From contig NZ_CAKAKB010000006.1 of NCBI RefSeq assembly GCF_916618755.1, positions 124,001 through 188,000 on the forward strand: 64,000 nt of DNA, read 5' to 3'. This DNA comes from Actinotalea sp. Marseille-Q4924. Its GTDB lineage: Bacteria > Actinomycetota > Actinomycetes > Actinomycetales > Cellulomonadaceae. The notes beneath the pieces are model-generated. The model worked only from the letters and a program-made list of their open reading frames with translations. It was not told where the DNA came from and did no database searches. This document shows positions 1-7,337 of this stretch, in pieces; within the stretch, counting starts at the first letter, position 1, and each line of letters begins with the position of its first letter. The translations under genes and the position numbers were made by a program.

Positions 1-492
1 CGGTTCCACTGGACGTTCTCGACGGGTGCGGTCGCGGCCCTGGCCACCAACGTGCTGGTGGTCCTCGGGACGTTCGCGTGGCTCGGCAAGCCCCTCGACG
101 GCGTCTTCCTCGCGGCGCTGCTGACGATCATCGGCTACTCCGTCAACGACTCCGTGGTCGTGTTCGACCGCATCCGCGAGATGTGGCGCGCCAAGCCCGA
201 CGAGCCGTTCCACCGGCTCGCCGGCTCGGCCGTGCTGCAGACGCTCCCGCGCACGATCAACACCGGTGCCAGCACGCTGTTCGTGCTCCTCGCCCTGCTG
301 TTCCTGGGTGGCTCCTCGCTGCGTGACTTCGCGCTCGCGCTCGTCCTCGGCATCGTGGTCGGCACCGCCTCCACCATCTCCATGGCCGTACCGCTGACGG
401 TCGCGCTGCAGCGCAGGTGGCCGTCGCGCCCGCGCATCAAGGAGGAGAAGAAGCCGGTGGCGGGCGCCCGGACGGACGGCGCCGTCGTCTGA
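1..492 (+). CDS. secF: SecF/SecDF-type protein translocase subunit, C-terminal part
   Basis: The frame is open from base 1, so the 5' part of the gene lies outside the window; 163 residues are seen. They cover the last membrane segments of an RND-type export subunit. The SecF hallmark YSVNDSVVVFDRIRE is present near residue 45, followed by the conserved TLPRTINTG stretch, two hydrophobic helices and a short basic tail. SecD/SecF use the proton gradient to pull proteins out of the Sec channel on the outer face of the membrane. Because secD is outside the window, I cannot tell a separate secF from the end of a fused SecDF. The downstream gene is 66 bases away and unrelated. Confidence 0.85.
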   Translation, partial: RFHWTFSTGAVAALATNVLVVLGTFAWLGKPLDGVFLAALLTIIGYSVNDSVVVFDRIREMWRAKPDEPFHRLAGSAVLQTLPRTINTGASTLFVLLALLFLGGSSLRDFALALVLGIVVGTASTISMAVPLTVALQRRWPSRPRIKEEKKPVAGARTDGAVV

Positions 493-558
493 GGCAGTGG
501 GCCGGGAACACCGCGGCCGCGGCGGGCGCTGCACCCCTCGGACGATCGAGGAGGAGCC

Positions 559-2232
559 ATGACCGACTACGGCCACGACCTGCTGCTCGGGTCCTTCGTG
601 ACCCCGAGCGCGCAGGACCCGGACGCCGTCGTCGGCCTGGCGGTCGCCTCGGAGGAGGCGGGGCTGGACCTCGTCACCTTCCAGGACCACCCGTACCAGG
701 CCGGCTTCCTGGACACGTGGACGCTGCTCACGTGGGTCGCCGCGCGCACCGACCGGGTCCAGCTCGCCGGCAACGTGCTCAACCTGCCGCTGCGGCAGCC
801 CGCCGTCCTCGCGCGGTCGGCGGCGAGCCTGGACCTGCTGTCCGGCGGGCGGGTCGCCCTCGGCCTCGGGGCCGGCGGGTTCTGGGACGCGATCGAGGCG
901 ATGGGGGGCGCGAGGCTCACGCCGGGCGAGTCCGTCGTCGCGCTCGAGGAGGCGCTGGAGATCATCCGCGGGATCTGGGCGACGGAGGACCGCGCACCGC
1001 TGCGGGTGGACGGCACGCACCACCGGGTCCGCGGGGCCAAGCGCGGCCCGACGCCCGCACACGAGATCCCCGTCTGGGTCGGCGCGTACAAGCCACGGAT
1101 GCTCCGCCTCGTCGGCGCGCGCGCCGACGGCTGGCTCCCCTCGCTGCCCTACCTGCGCTCCCTCGACGACCTCGACCGCGGCAACGCGGTCATCGACGCC
1201 GCCGCGCTCGAGGCGGGGCGCGACCCGAGCGCCGTCCGGCGTCTGCTCAACGTCACGCCGGCCGAGCTCGACGTCGAGGTCCTCACGCGGCTCGCGCTCG
1301 ACCACGGCGTGGCCGGGTTCATCGCCATGGGCGACGACCCGCGCGCGCTCACGCTCCTCGGCCGCGAGATCGCCCCCGCCGTCCGGGACGCCGTGGCGGT
1401 CGCACGCGCGAGCCGCGGCTCCGGTGCGGGCAGCGCCGAGCCCAGCAGCAGCGGCCCTTCCGACGGTGCCGCACCCCTCGCCCAGGCCCTCCGCTCGTCC
1501 CCGCGCGCCGGGGTGACCGCCCGGGTGGAGGCGGGCGGGCCGTCGTCCGCGTACGGGACGGGCAGCCCCACGTCGTCGTCCGCCGACGCGCCGGGCGGCT
1601 CGGCGCCGTCGGCGGCGAAGGCCGTAGCCGGGGTGACGCCCACCCCCGACGACGGCGTGCGGCACTCCTCCCGCGCGGTGTGGCGCGAGGACGACCGCCC
1701 GACGGCGCCGCCTCCGCCGCCCGGCACGACCCACTCACCCACCGGCCGGGCGGTCGCGCAGCACCTCGTCGACGTGCACGACCACCTCAGGTCGGAGCTC
1801 GCCGAGCTGCGGCGCGTGGCCGAGCAGGTGCTCGACGGCGGGCTCGATGCCGGCGCGGCACGGTCCGCGGTCAACGCCATGACGCTGCGGCAGAACGCCT
1901 GGGTGCTGGGGGCCTACTGCGCGACGTACTGCCGCACCGTCACCGGCCACCACACGCTCGAGGACCGGAGCATCCTGCCGTACCTCCGGCGCGTCGAGCC
2001 GGGGCTGGAGCCGGTCGTCGACCGCCTCAAGGCGGAGCACGTCGACATCCACCACGTCCTGGAGGACGTCGACGCGGCGCTCGTGCGCTTCGTGACGGAC
2101 GACGACGGCGCCGCGGTGCTGCGCGAGGCCGTGGACCTCCTCACGGACGTGCTGCTGTCGCACCTGTCGTACGAGGAGCGCGAGCTCGTCGAGCCGCTCG
2201 CGCGCTTCGGCATGGCCCCCGGCCAGGTCTGA
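559..2232 (+). CDS. Luciferase-like flavin monooxygenase fused to a hemerythrin domain
   Basis: 557 residues with a GAGGAGGAG ribosome site just before the ATG. Residues about 1-285 are a luciferase-like (LLM class, F420 or FMN dependent) TIM barrel: GSFVTPSAQDPDAV start, QDHPYQ, then LSGGRVALGLGAGGFWDAIEAMGG. Residues about 286-395 are a Pro/Ser/Ala-rich linker. Residues about 396-557 form a hemerythrin-like four-helix domain with candidate iron ligands in VHDHL, GHHTLED, EHVDIHHVL and HLSYEERELVEPL. LLM proteins oxidise small organics with a reduced flavin; hemerythrins bind a di-iron centre that senses or stores O2 or NO. Joining an O2-consuming barrel to an O2-binding domain suggests oxygen supply, sensing or protection, but this is inference. 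No partner gene is adjacent. Confidence 0.85.
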   Translation: MTDYGHDLLLGSFVTPSAQDPDAVVGLAVASEEAGLDLVTFQDHPYQAGFLDTWTLLTWVAARTDRVQLAGNVLNLPLRQPAVLARSAASLDLLSGGRVALGLGAGGFWDAIEAMGGARLTPGESVVALEEALEIIRGIWATEDRAPLRVDGTHHRVRGAKRGPTPAHEIPVWVGAYKPRMLRLVGARADGWLPSLPYLRSLDDLDRGNAVIDAAALEAGRDPSAVRRLLNVTPAELDVEVLTRLALDHGVAGFIAMGDDPRALTLLGREIAPAVRDAVAVARASRGSGAGSAEPSSSGPSDGAAPLAQALRSSPRAGVTARVEAGGPSSAYGTGSPTSSSADAPGGSAPSAAKAVAGVTPTPDDGVRHSSRAVWREDDRPTAPPPPPGTTHSPTGRAVAQHLVDVHDHLRSELAELRRVAEQVLDGGLDAGAARSAVNAMTLRQNAWVLGAYCATYCRTVTGHHTLEDRSILPYLRRVEPGLEPVVDRLKAEHVDIHHVLEDVDAALVRFVTDDDGAAVLREAVDLLTDVLLSHLSYEERELVEPLARFGMAPGQV

Positions 2233-2270
2233 GCCGGGTCCCGGCGCCGCGCACGCGCCGGCCGGGCGGC

Positions 2271-3455
2271 TCACGGGCGGATCTGCTGCTTGCGGTACGC
2301 GCGCTGCTGGGCCCTGACCCGACCCGTGAGCTCCGCGCGCAGCCGGGCGTCGACCCGGGCCGCCTGGTGCTCGAGCTCCCGCAGCAGCTTCCGGTGGCTG
2401 TCGAGCCGGCGCTGCGGCAGCGTGCCGTCCTCGACGGCCGCCAGCACGGCGCACCCCGGCTCGGTGCGGTGCCCGCAGTCGCTGAAGCGGCACCGCCGGG
2501 CGAGGTCCTCGATCTCGGCGAAGACCTCGTCGAGCGCCTCCTGTCCCGCGAGGCCGATGGTCCGCAGCCCGGGGGTGTCGAGCACGGCACCACCGCCGGC
2601 CGCGAGGTGCAGCTCACGCGTCACGGTGGTGTGCCGGCCCTTGCCGTCGGTCCGCAGGTCGCGCGTCGTCATGACGTCCCCGCCCACCAGGGCGTTGAGC
2701 AGGGTGCTCTTGCCGGCGCCGGACGCCCCGAGGAGCGCGACCGTCGCCCCGCCCCGGAGGCGGTCGCGCAGCGGCTCCAGGCCGGCTCCGGTCAGCGCCG
2801 AGACGGCGAGGACCACGGCGCCCGGAGCGATCTCGGCGACCTCGGCGGCCAGCACCTCCGGCTCGGCCGGCAGGTCCGCCTTGGTGAGGACGACGACGGG
2901 CTCCGCCCCTGAGGACCACGCCAGCGCGAGGAGGCGCTCGATGCGCGCCAGGTCGACGTCGGGGGCCATGCCCTCCACGACGGCGACGACGTCGGCGTTC
3001 GCGGCCAGCACTTGCCCGTGGGACGAGCCGCGCGCGACCTGCGCCCGTACGACCGCCGTGCGGCGCGGCAGCACCTCGTGGACCGACCAGGAGTCGGCAC
3101 CGGCGACGGGCGCGAGCGCGACCCAGTCCCCGGCGGCGGGGACGTGCACGGGGTCGGCGGCGACGGCGCGCTCGAGCGCCGTCGACCAGGCAGCCGGGAC
3201 GGACGCGAGGTCGTCGCCGGCGGCCACGAGGACGTCGCACCGGCCACGGCCGGAGCGGGCGACACGAGCGGGGACGGCACCGGGAGGCGGGCGGTGCGCC
3301 GCCCAGGTGTTGCGCCAGGCGGTCCCCCAGCCGAGCGCCGCCAGCGGATCGGCTCGGTCGGGGGCAGGGGCGGCGTCGGTCGCGCGCGGGTCGAGCGGCG
3401 CGGCGGAGACCGACGAGGAGGCGGGACGGGACGAGCGGGGTACGGCTGAGGACAA
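2271..3455 (-). CDS. rsgA: Ribosome small-subunit biogenesis GTPase RsgA
   Basis: RsgA is a circularly permuted GTPase that checks late maturation of the 30S subunit. The motifs appear in permuted order: LTKADL (G4), VSALTGAG (G5), LGASGAGKSTLLNAL (G1), DTPGLRTIGL (G3), then the zinc-binding segment CRFSDCGHRTEPGC and a helical, basic C-terminus. An OB-fold precedes the GTPase. The frame runs open far upstream, so the start is a choice: I use TTG at 3455, with AAGGGTCC eight to twelve bases before it, giving 394 residues, close to family length. The gene follows the membrane hydrolase and a tiny ORF on the same strand, with a GC hairpin in its leader. Confidence 0.85.
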   Translation of the reverse strand: MSSAVPRSSRPASSSVSAAPLDPRATDAAPAPDRADPLAALGWGTAWRNTWAAHRPPPGAVPARVARSGRGRCDVLVAAGDDLASVPAAWSTALERAVAADPVHVPAAGDWVALAPVAGADSWSVHEVLPRRTAVVRAQVARGSSHGQVLAANADVVAVVEGMAPDVDLARIERLLALAWSSGAEPVVVLTKADLPAEPEVLAAEVAEIAPGAVVLAVSALTGAGLEPLRDRLRGGATVALLGASGAGKSTLLNALVGGDVMTTRDLRTDGKGRHTTVTRELHLAAGGGAVLDTPGLRTIGLAGQEALDEVFAEIEDLARRCRFSDCGHRTEPGCAVLAAVEDGTLPQRRLDSHRKLLRELEHQAARVDARLRAELTGRVRAQQRAYRKQQIRP

Positions 3456-3473
3456 CGGAGGACCCTTCGAAGG

Positions 3474-3500
3474 GCCCCGCGGCGTCAGGTCCCGCGGGGC
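3474..3500 (-). promoter_or_regulatory. GC-rich hairpin in the rsgA leader
   Basis: CCCCGCGG and CCGCGGGG pair as a nine-base stem (3474-3482 with 3492-3500) around a nine-base loop. It spans the stop codon of the 18-codon ORF and lies about 20 bases before the rsgA start. It could be an attenuator-like element read by ribosomes on the short ORF, or a weak terminator after the hydrolase. There is no U-tract. Confidence 0.4.
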
Positions 3501-3541
3501 GAGGAGAGGTTGGTCGGCACGGCGACGACGACGACGCTCAT
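3485..3541 (-). CDS. Possible 18-residue leader peptide before rsgA
   Basis: ATG at 3541 is preceded by a very strong site, GGGGAGGTG, five bases upstream. The peptide reads MSVVVVAVPTNLSSPRGT and stops at 3485. Its ATG overlaps the stop of the upstream hydrolase as ATGA, so it could be translated by coupling. It contains four consecutive Val codons (GTC) and one more GTG, then ends inside a GC hairpin before rsgA. Val-rich leaders are known for branched-chain amino acid attenuators, but rsgA is not such a gene, so the role is open. It may also be a chance product of high GC. Confidence 0.35.
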   Translation of the reverse strand: MSVVVVAVPTNLSSPRGT

Positions 3542-5613
3542 GACGGCACCTCCCCTCGGTCCGGACGATGGTCGAGCCCGACCGGGCCCGCACTCCGACC
3601 GTACGGCTCCGCGCGGTCGCGCGGCACGCCTTTTTCGCGACCGTCCCGCGCGGACGCGCGTGGCCGCGCGGACACGGGCAGCCCGGGGAGCCGTGCGGGC
3701 CGGTGGACCCCACCGGCGGGTGGCCGCGACCAGCGGGACGTCCGCCCCAGCTCCTCCTGGGCGGACGCCTCCGTGACGGCGGCGAGCTCCGCGGGGGTGC
3801 ACGGCAGCCCGAAGGCGAAGCAGACGGCCCGGGCGATGTCGGGCCGGTAGTCGTGCCCGCCGCCACCGGACCGGCCGGGCACGGGCTTCATGGCGTTCTT
3901 CAGGTCGACCACCGCCTGGAGGAACGTGATCGGCGTCGACCACTCGGCCTGCGACGGGATCGCCGGCGGCCGGTGCTCCCCGAGGCACGACGGACGCCGG
4001 TACAGCGCCTGGGGTGCGAAGAGCGCGACGGCGTCGTCGTCGTGGGACAGGAGGACGTACCGCGCGGCGGCCGCGGCGACCGGGTCGAGCGCATCGATCT
4101 CCGCGACGGCGGTCAGCCGCAGCACCTCGCCGGGACCCACGTCGGGGCGCGCCGGGCCGGCGGTCTCGCGCGCCCAGATGCTCGGCAGGGGCGTCCCGAG
4201 CCACAACGCCCGGTCGATGCCGAGCGCCCGCAGTCCCTGCGTCCCGGTATGCCGGAAGACGTCCTGGCCGGTGAGGGCCCCGAGGCTCTCCCCGAAGGTC
4301 ACCACGCGGGGCCGGTCCGCAGGGGCGCGGCGGGCCAGGAGCGCCGCGACGGCCGTCCACACCGCCCTGTTCTGCTCCCGGGCCGCGCCGACCCGGCGCA
4401 GGGACAGCAGGGAGGGGCGGGCGCCGTACTGCACCGTGAGGCTCGCGCAGTCACCGCGCGTGAGGTGCTCCCACGCCGCGGCCGCCGCGTAGTGGATGTA
4501 CCCCGCACCCGTCGGCGAGCACAGGACCAGCAGGGAGCGGTCGAGGGCTCCGGTCCGCTCGAGCTCGGCCACCGCCAGGGCGACGCGCCGCTCGACCGTC
4601 GGTGCGCTGCGCAGGCCGACGTAGACCCGGATCGGTTCCTGGACCTCACCGCCCATGACGGCGCGAAGGGACTCGACCGTGGAGGCGGACGCCAGGTGGC
4701 GGCGCGCCTCGCGCGTCAGCGTCTCCCACCGGACCGGGCTGCCGGGCCCTCCGCTGACGCGCGCGGAGGTCGGTGGCTCGCCGAGCGCGACGTCGGGCAG
4801 CGACACGGCGGTCTCGGCGCGGCGCCCCACCTCGGCACCGAGTGCGGCGAGGACGACGGCGATGACCGTCAGCGACGCGAGGTGGCTCACCACCTGGCCG
4901 TGCCGCGAGGGGCCCGTGACACCGTCGAGGAGCCGGTCGACCGCCCGCGCGACCTGTCGCTCCGCGGCCGCGACGCCGACGGCACCGGTCGCGACGGCAC
5001 CTCCCCAGGCGAGCGACGTCATCACGGGCGCGTCCCGGTCCCGGCCGAGCTCCAGGCCGGCCCGCCGGGCGCGCCGCAGACGCAGCGCCTCCACCACCGT
5101 GGCCGCTCCTCCGCCGGCGAGGACGACGGCCGGCACCGTGTGCAGCGCCCTGCTGACCACGGCACCCGCCGTGCCCGGGCCGCCGACGGGCACGGCGTCG
5201 AGCGCTCCGGCGAGCGCCCCGGCCAGGGCGGCGGACCGCGCACGGACGACGCCGGTCCCGATGAGCGCCCGGAGGGTCGACTCGTCGTCACGGCGGGGCA
5301 GGACCGCATGGACGGCGCTCGTGACCATCACCGTCATCAGGTCCACGGCGAGCGTCGTGCGCGCCGTGCCGGGGGTGTCGGTCCGACGGCCGGCGACGCG
5401 CCGCAGCCCGCGCGAGAGGACCAGGACGACGTCGTGCTCGACGGTCGTCAGGGCGTAGCCGGCGGCTGCCGACAGCCCCGTCACGAGCCCCTGGTCGAGG
5501 GCCGACCGCGGCCGCAGGAGGGGGACCAGCCCGGCCGGCACCGACGCCGCGGCCGCGACGACCCCCGCGCGCTGGCTCGCCGAGAGCCTCGCGTACAGGA
5601 CCCCTCGCTTCAT
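3538..5613 (-). CDS. Membrane alpha/beta-hydrolase (Abhydrolase_9 / DUF2319 type)
   Basis: 691 residues. The first half has several hydrophobic stretches (around residues 15-60, 85-110, 150-170, 195-260) matching the membrane N-terminal half of this actinobacterial family. The second half is an alpha/beta hydrolase: VYVGLRSAPTVERR, GYIHYAAAAAWEHL, then the nucleophile elbow FGESLGA and a late LLSHDDDAVALF segment with the likely Asp. The substrate is unknown; lipid or ester hydrolysis at the membrane is likely. The final 60 residues are Arg/Pro-rich and look unlike the family. The stop overlaps the ATG of the small ORF downstream. Confidence 0.75.
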   Translation of the reverse strand: MKRGVLYARLSASQRAGVVAAAASVPAGLVPLLRPRSALDQGLVTGLSAAAGYALTTVEHDVVLVLSRGLRRVAGRRTDTPGTARTTLAVDLMTVMVTSAVHAVLPRRDDESTLRALIGTGVVRARSAALAGALAGALDAVPVGGPGTAGAVVSRALHTVPAVVLAGGGAATVVEALRLRRARRAGLELGRDRDAPVMTSLAWGGAVATGAVGVAAAERQVARAVDRLLDGVTGPSRHGQVVSHLASLTVIAVVLAALGAEVGRRAETAVSLPDVALGEPPTSARVSGGPGSPVRWETLTREARRHLASASTVESLRAVMGGEVQEPIRVYVGLRSAPTVERRVALAVAELERTGALDRSLLVLCSPTGAGYIHYAAAAAWEHLTRGDCASLTVQYGARPSLLSLRRVGAAREQNRAVWTAVAALLARRAPADRPRVVTFGESLGALTGQDVFRHTGTQGLRALGIDRALWLGTPLPSIWARETAGPARPDVGPGEVLRLTAVAEIDALDPVAAAAARYVLLSHDDDAVALFAPQALYRRPSCLGEHRPPAIPSQAEWSTPITFLQAVVDLKNAMKPVPGRSGGGGHDYRPDIARAVCFAFGLPCTPAELAAVTEASAQEELGRTSRWSRPPAGGVHRPARLPGLPVSARPRASARDGREKGVPRDRAEPYGRSAGPVGLDHRPDRGEVPS

Positions 5614-5704
5614 GGCAGCCTCACTCGACGCGGCACGGTGCGCCGGCCCGCTCCCAGTCTCGCGGTCGACGGGGTCCGCCCCGAGGGACCTCCGGGCCCG
5701 GCCC

Positions 5705-6139
5705 TCAGGGGGCGACGCTCGTCACCGGCTCCACGCCGAGCTCGGACAGCAGGGTCTGCACCCGCCCGTGGATGTCGTCGCGGATGATGCGCACCGGCTC
5801 GATGCCCTGGCCGGCGGGGTCGTCGAGCTTCCAGTCCTCGTAGCGCTTGCCGGGGAAGATCGGGCACACGTCGCCGCAGCCCATGGTGATGACGACGTCG
5901 GACGCCTGGACCGCCTCGGTGGTGAGGACCTTCGGCCTCTGGTCGCGGATGTCGATGCCGAGCTCGAGCATCGCCTCGACCGCCGTGGGGTTGATCTGGT
6001 CCGCGGGCATCGAGCCGGCGGAGCGCACCTCGACCTGCCCGCCGGACAGGTGGGTGAGGAAGCCGGCGGCCATCTGCGAGCGGCCGGCGTTGTGGATGCA
6101 GACGAAGAGGGCGGACGGGCGGGTGTCGGTCGTGGTCAC
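5705..6139 (-). CDS. arsC: Arsenate reductase ArsC, low-molecular-weight phosphatase type
   Basis: 144 residues, GTG start with AGGAGG five bases upstream. Reduces arsenate to arsenite in the cytoplasm using a phosphatase-like active site. The P-loop is VCIHNAGRSQ with catalytic Cys14; a second pair sits in TMGCGDVCPIFPG (Cys88, Cys92), followed by KRYEDWKLDDPAG, typical of actinobacterial ArsC. It lies 41 bases downstream of the ArsR-ArsC fusion on the same strand and is probably in the same transcript. Whether it uses thioredoxin or mycothiol/mycoredoxin cannot be told from sequence alone. No arsenite efflux gene (arsB or acr3) is in the window. Confidence 0.88.
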   Translation of the reverse strand: MTTTDTRPSALFVCIHNAGRSQMAAGFLTHLSGGQVEVRSAGSMPADQINPTAVEAMLELGIDIRDQRPKVLTTEAVQASDVVITMGCGDVCPIFPGKRYEDWKLDDPAGQGIEPVRIIRDDIHGRVQTLLSELGVEPVTSVAP

Positions 6140-6180
6140 GGGGTCCTCCTGGTGATCGGTGGTGGGGTTCGTCGGGACGA

Positions 6181-7236
6181 TCAGCGGCCGTGGGCCTCCG
6201 CGGGCGGCACGAGCTCCCCCGCGAGCGCCGCGACGCGCGCGGCGAGGTCGTCGTGGATGGCGCGCACACCCTCGGGGGATGCCAGTGCGGGGTCCCCGAC
6301 GGGCCAGTCCTCGTAGCGCTTGCCCGGCAGCACCGGCGTCGCGTCGCCGCAGCCCATGGTGACGACGACGTCGGCGGCGCGCACCGCGTCGTCGGTGAGC
6401 GGCTTGGGGAACGGCTCCTCGGCGTCGGGCCCGAGCAGCTCGGCGAGGAGCGGCTCGACCGTCGCGTGGATCCGCGCCGCGGGCAGCGAACCGGCCGAGC
6501 GCACGACGACCGCGTCCCCGACGAGCCGGCGCAGGAGCGCGGCGGCGAGCTGGGACCGGCCTGCGTTGGCGGTGCACACGAAGAGCACCCGGGGACGGGT
6601 GGCCGGGACGTCGGTCCGCGAGGCGCCGTCGTCCGGACGGTCGTCGGCCGCGACGTCGTCGGCCGCCGCGACCGCGAGCAGGTCCTCGAGGCGCTGGACC
6701 GCGAAGCGCTCCGCGAGGACGGGCAGGTGGGTGGTGACCGTCGCGGTCCTGGCGAGCGCCGCGCCGGACTCCCGGACGACGAGCCGGACGACGTCGGGCG
6801 AGAGCTGCGGGAAGCGGGTCACGAGGCGCTCGACGGCGTGGGACAGGGCCGCGTCGACGTCGAGGCGGCTCGGCTCTTCGACGTCGCCGACCGGTGGCGG
6901 TGCGGAGGCCGCCCGCGCCAGCGCGTCCAGGAGGGATGACGCGACGCGGTCCATGCCGGGGGCGAGGGAGTAGAAGATCCACGTCCCGCGCCGGTCGGCC
7001 GTGACGACACCCGCCTCGCGCAAGGAGCGCAGGTGGTGGGAGACGGTGGGGGCGGCGAGCTCGGTCAGCGACGCGACGTCACCGGCCGCGAGCCGACCCC
7101 CGGGGGCGCCCGCGAGGGCGGAGACGATCTGCAGCCGCAGGGGGTCGGCCATCGCGCGGACGACCGGGGCGACGGACTCCGCGACGTCGCGGGGCATCGC
7201 CTGCGCGCGCGACGTGGCCCTCGTGTCGACCGACAT
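6181..7236 (-). CDS. ArsR repressor fused to an ArsC-like arsenate reductase
   Basis: 351 residues, ATG start with GGGAGGTG upstream. Residues about 20-105 are an ArsR winged helix (MADPLRLQIVSAL, then LAAPTVSHHLRSLREAGVV as recognition helix, and RRGTWIFYSL as wing). Residues about 125-190 form a helical bundle often found before such phosphatase domains (RLVTRFPQLSPDVVRLVVRE). Residues 215-345 are an ArsC domain with P-loop VCTANAGRSQ (Cys221) and TMGCGDATPVLPG (Cys296). The second cysteine of the CxxxC pair seen in the neighbouring ArsC is Thr here. A fused sensor-enzyme could repress the operon and reduce arsenate with one polypeptide. A perfect palindrome overlaps its predicted -10 box. 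Confidence 0.88.
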   Translation of the reverse strand: MSVDTRATSRAQAMPRDVAESVAPVVRAMADPLRLQIVSALAGAPGGRLAAGDVASLTELAAPTVSHHLRSLREAGVVTADRRGTWIFYSLAPGMDRVASSLLDALARAASAPPPVGDVEEPSRLDVDAALSHAVERLVTRFPQLSPDVVRLVVRESGAALARTATVTTHLPVLAERFAVQRLEDLLAVAAADDVAADDRPDDGASRTDVPATRPRVLFVCTANAGRSQLAAALLRRLVGDAVVVRSAGSLPAARIHATVEPLLAELLGPDAEEPFPKPLTDDAVRAADVVVTMGCGDATPVLPGKRYEDWPVGDPALASPEGVRAIHDDLAARVAALAGELVPPAEAHGR

Positions 7237-7237
7237 G

Positions 7238-7310
7238 GCAGCACCTCCCGGTTGATTCGGTACTCATCTAATTAGATGGGCGCCGAAAGATCAAGCCCGG
7301 GAGGTGCTGC
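7238..7310. repeat. 73-bp quasi-palindrome covering the ars promoter and ribosome site
   Basis: GCAGCACCTCCCGG (7238-7251) and CCGGGAGGTGCTGC (7297-7310) are perfect 14-base inverted arms. Pairing continues inward with TTGAT/ATCAA (7252-7256 with 7290-7294) and TTCGG/CCGAA (7256-7260 with 7283-7287). The inner arm on the minus strand contains the ribosome site of the ArsR-ArsC gene. RNA entering from the gene upstream would bury that site in the stem; RNA starting at the local promoter (near 7259) would lack the outer arm. Confidence 0.8.
7265..7278. promoter_or_regulatory. Likely ArsR operator over the ars promoter
   Basis: CATCTAATTAGATG is a perfect 14-base palindrome and the only AT-rich spot in the region. 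On the minus strand TTGATC (7294-7289) and TTAGAT (7271-7266), 17 bases apart, fit a -35/-10 pair reading into the ArsR-ArsC gene, so bound repressor would cover the -10 box. ArsR-family proteins bind such AT-rich inverted repeats; binding by this one is inferred. Confidence 0.75.
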
Positions 7311-7337
7311 AGAGGCAGAGGCGGAGGCAGGGTCCGG

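Noticed and set aside
417-2912. Very long open frame (831 codons) overlapping the monooxygenase and rsgA
   Set aside because: Arg/Pro/Gly-rich composition without domains; a by-product of high GC opposite and out of frame with real genes.
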